Shown here: one piece after another, positions 62,643-64,000 of the stretch
Layout: every line of letters starts with the position of its first letter
Numbering within the stretch: position 1 is the first letter of the stretch
NCBI GenBank assembly: GCA_036340235.1
Contig: JAYYZE010000010.1
Coordinates: 1-64,000, forward strand
Direction of reading: 5' to 3'
DNA: 64,000 nucleotides
From: GCA-2862585 sp036340235
GTDB lineage: Bacteria; Bacteroidota; Bacteroidia; Flavobacteriales; UBA7312
The notes under the pieces: generated by a model
Databases searched by the model: none
Seen by the model: only the letters and a program-made list of their open reading frames with translations
What the model was told of the DNA's origin: nothing
Program-made: the position numbers and the translations under genes

Positions 62643-63242
62643 TTACAGACGTTTGATTTTGCGGTTTTTTGCGTCTTGTTCAATGTATTTATGGGCCTCA
62701 CAAAGGTCATTATACCACGACAAGCCATATCGTCTAATCAAGGGCTCCTTGAGAAAACGATGGACTGGCACTTCTAACTTTTGTCCACATTCACAAGCTG
62801 GCTTACAAATATCTACAGCCTCGTAATTGACTGCTTCAAAGTCTCTATAGGCCTTAATTCTTATGGGGAAAAGATGACATGATATGGGCTTTTTAAACTC
62901 TATTTTTCCATCGTTGTGGGCCTGTTCTATGGTGCACTTGGCGATACCTTCTTTATCAAAACTAACAAAGGCACATTCCTTATGGTCTATTAGTGGTGTG
63001 GTTTGATCGCCATCTCCGTCAATGACAGAAAAGCCTTGTGTTTCAATGGCTTTTTTTCCTTTCTCCTGCATGTAAGGCTTAACCTGATCATATATTGTTG
63101 GCAAAAGCGCAACCTCATCACCGGTTAAGGGAGCACCAGCATCGCCCTTTACACAACAAGCCCCTTTACATGCTGACAAATCACAAACAAAATGCTTCTC
63201 AAAGACATCAAAAGACACTATTTTATCGCCGATTTGCAACAT
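62643..63242 (-). CDS. DUF3109 family cysteine-rich protein
   Basis: 199 aa. Cysteines are arranged CDLSACKGACCVKGD (about 20-34), then single Cys in KECAFV and AKCTIEQA, then CHLFPIR and CKPACECG (about 147-154). This resembles the YkgJ-type Fe-S/zinc cluster proteins. Function unknown; DUF3109 is nearly universal in Bacteroidota. Divergent from glyS with 58 bases between the two starts. Confidence 0.85.
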   Translation of the reverse strand: MLQIGDKIVSFDVFEKHFVCDLSACKGACCVKGDAGAPLTGDEVALLPTIYDQVKPYMQEKGKKAIETQGFSVIDGDGDQTTPLIDHKECAFVSFDKEGIAKCTIEQAHNDGKIEFKKPISCHLFPIRIKAYRDFEAVNYEAVDICKPACECGQKLEVPVHRFLKEPLIRRYGLSWYNDLCEAHKYIEQDAKNRKIKRL

Positions 63243-63246
63243 GCTA

Positions 63247-63254
63247 CAAAGATA
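63247..63254 (-). promoter_or_regulatory. Promoter -7 element of the DUF3109 gene
   Basis: Minus strand TATCTTTG, an exact TAnnTTTG match, 4 bases before the ATG. Confidence 0.5.
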
Positions 63255-63288
63255 AAGAAATGAGATGTAAATTTGTGGTGAATAAATG

Positions 63289-63296
63289 TATTTTTG
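63289..63296 (+). promoter_or_regulatory. Promoter -7 element of glyS
   Basis: TATTTTTG, an exact TAnnTTTG match, 4 bases before the glyS ATG. Confidence 0.5.
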
Positions 63297-63300
63297 CGCT

Positions 63301-64000
63301 ATGGCAAATTACGAGGAAATTTTCAAAAAAGTAGTGGCTCACGCCAAGGAATATGGGTTTATTTTTCAATCTAGTGAATTATACGACGGCCTTTCTGCCG
63401 TTTATGATTACGGCCCAAATGGGGTAGAACTTAAAAACAATATTCGCAAATACTGGTGGAAATCCATGGTGAATATGAATGAACATATTGTGGGCTTAGA
63501 TTCGGCCATTTTTATGCACCCTACAACTTGGAAAGCTTCTGGTCACGTCGATGCTTTCAACGATCCACTCATTGATAATAAAGATTCCAAGAAACGTTAC
63601 CGAGCTGATGTCCTGATTGAAGATTATGTGACCAAGGTAGAAAACAAGATAGAAAAAGAGGTCAAAAAAGCTGCCAAGCGCTTTGGCGATAGTTTCGACG
63701 AAAAGCAATTTGTTAGTACAAATGGAAGGGTTTTGGGTTACAATGCAAAATGCCAAAGTATTAGGCAGCGCTTTAGTGAGGCTATGAGTCAAAATAACTT
63801 AGCCGATATCAAAGAACTAATTGAAGAATTAGCAATCGTATGCCCAGTTTCTGGTACAAAAAATTGGACAGATGTACGTCAATTCAACTTGATGTTTAAA
63901 ACACAAATGGGGTCTACTGCGGATGGCGCTACAGACCTTTATCTAAGACCCGAAACAGCCCAAGGTGTCTTTGTCAACTTCCTAAATGTGCAAAAGACAG
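63301..64000 (+). CDS. glyS: Glycyl-tRNA synthetase, alpha2 type (5' part, cut by window edge)
   Basis: First 233 codons of a class II glycyl-tRNA synthetase of the single-chain (eukaryote-like) kind. It begins MANYEEIFKKVV, and YDGLSAVYDYGPNGVELKNNI (read in two parts, about 32-52) is motif 1, with TSGHVDAFNDP-like ASGHVDAFNDPLID and LRPETAQGVFVNF (motif 2) near the edge. No other tRNA synthetase has this text, so the call is secure though partial. Confidence 0.96.
   Translation, partial: MANYEEIFKKVVAHAKEYGFIFQSSELYDGLSAVYDYGPNGVELKNNIRKYWWKSMVNMNEHIVGLDSAIFMHPTTWKASGHVDAFNDPLIDNKDSKKRYRADVLIEDYVTKVENKIEKEVKKAAKRFGDSFDEKQFVSTNGRVLGYNAKCQSIRQRFSEAMSQNNLADIKELIEELAIVCPVSGTKNWTDVRQFNLMFKTQMGSTADGATDLYLRPETAQGVFVNFLNVQKT

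Noticed and set aside
1..64000. CRISPR arrays, insertion sequences, prophage, defence islands
   Set aside because: No regularly spaced repeats, transposase, integrase, restriction-modification or toxin-antitoxin genes were recognised anywhere in the window.

Overview
This window is a stretch of chromosome from a member of the Bacteroidota, most likely a Flavobacteriales lineage. The reasons are: low G+C; a type IX secretion (T9SS) adhesin / PorP-SprF / OmpA cassette and a second T9SS-sorted exoenzyme; the long form of IspG; a fused DAHP synthase/chorismate mutase; an ATP-cone on NrdB instead of NrdA; families largely restricted to the phylum (DUF3098, DUF4271, DUF2279, HU-CCDC81/SPOR proteins); and promoters of the Bacteroidota TAnnTTTG type, often ending a few bases before the start codon. 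I see no prophage, insertion sequence, CRISPR array or integrative element. Almost everything is housekeeping DNA in short operons.

Layout. 1-3.6 kb (minus): the rplM-rpsI-rpsB ribosomal operon and a gdhA-kbl amino-acid operon. 3.7-4.8 kb: the wreck of a dprA gene. 4.9-12.3 kb: TonB receptor-kdsB, a SPOR-domain envelope protein, a thioesterase, a heptosyltransferase-like enzyme, tatD and ansA, then tRNA-Ser(GGA). 12.56-13.4 kb: a secreted tail-fibre-like gene broken by three in-frame stops. 13.6-15.8 kb: an ExbB / small membrane protein / ExbD / ExbD energy-transducing operon closed by a strong terminator. 15.8-27 kb: CPBP protease, dusB, rluF-type pseudouridine synthase, lolC/E-type permease with rbfA, an MsbA-like ABC exporter, a PNGase F-like T9SS cargo protein, ispG and a sugar nucleotidyltransferase. 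27-33 kb: the T9SS adhesin/PorP/OmpA cassette. 33-38 kb: an M23 lipoprotein, a tryptophan 2,3-dioxygenase-family gene and leuS. 38-47.7 kb: ftsX-DUF3098-uppP-truB, queA-ispD, amidohydrolase, rlmN, polyprenyl synthase-dnaG. 47.7-52 kb (minus): recJ, DAHP synthase/chorismate mutase, rsmI, DUF2279. 52-57.9 kb: tdk-alr (plus); ctp protease, yidD, rnpA, hemD, DUF4271 and a haem-binding lipoprotein (minus). 57.9-64 kb: a glutaryl-CoA dehydrogenase-like gene, the nrdB-nrdA operon, DUF3109 and the start of glyS.

Functionally the window concentrates on translation (S2, S9, L13, RbfA, DusB, RluF, TruB, QueA, RlmN, RsmI, LeuS, GlyRS), envelope building (KdsB, UppP, Alr, polyprenyl synthase, IspD/IspG, MsbA-like exporter, M23 peptidase, FtsX) and nucleotide/DNA metabolism (NrdAB, Tdk, DnaG, RecJ). 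The points most worth a second look are the two decayed genes (dprA and the secreted tail-fibre-like gene), the ATP-cone on NrdB with three 24-nt-spaced motifs upstream, a perfect 19-bp palindrome made of two face-to-face promoters between rlmN and an amidohydrolase gene, and a PNGase F-like protein that keeps two of three catalytic acids. I did not find a clearly undescribed multi-gene system.
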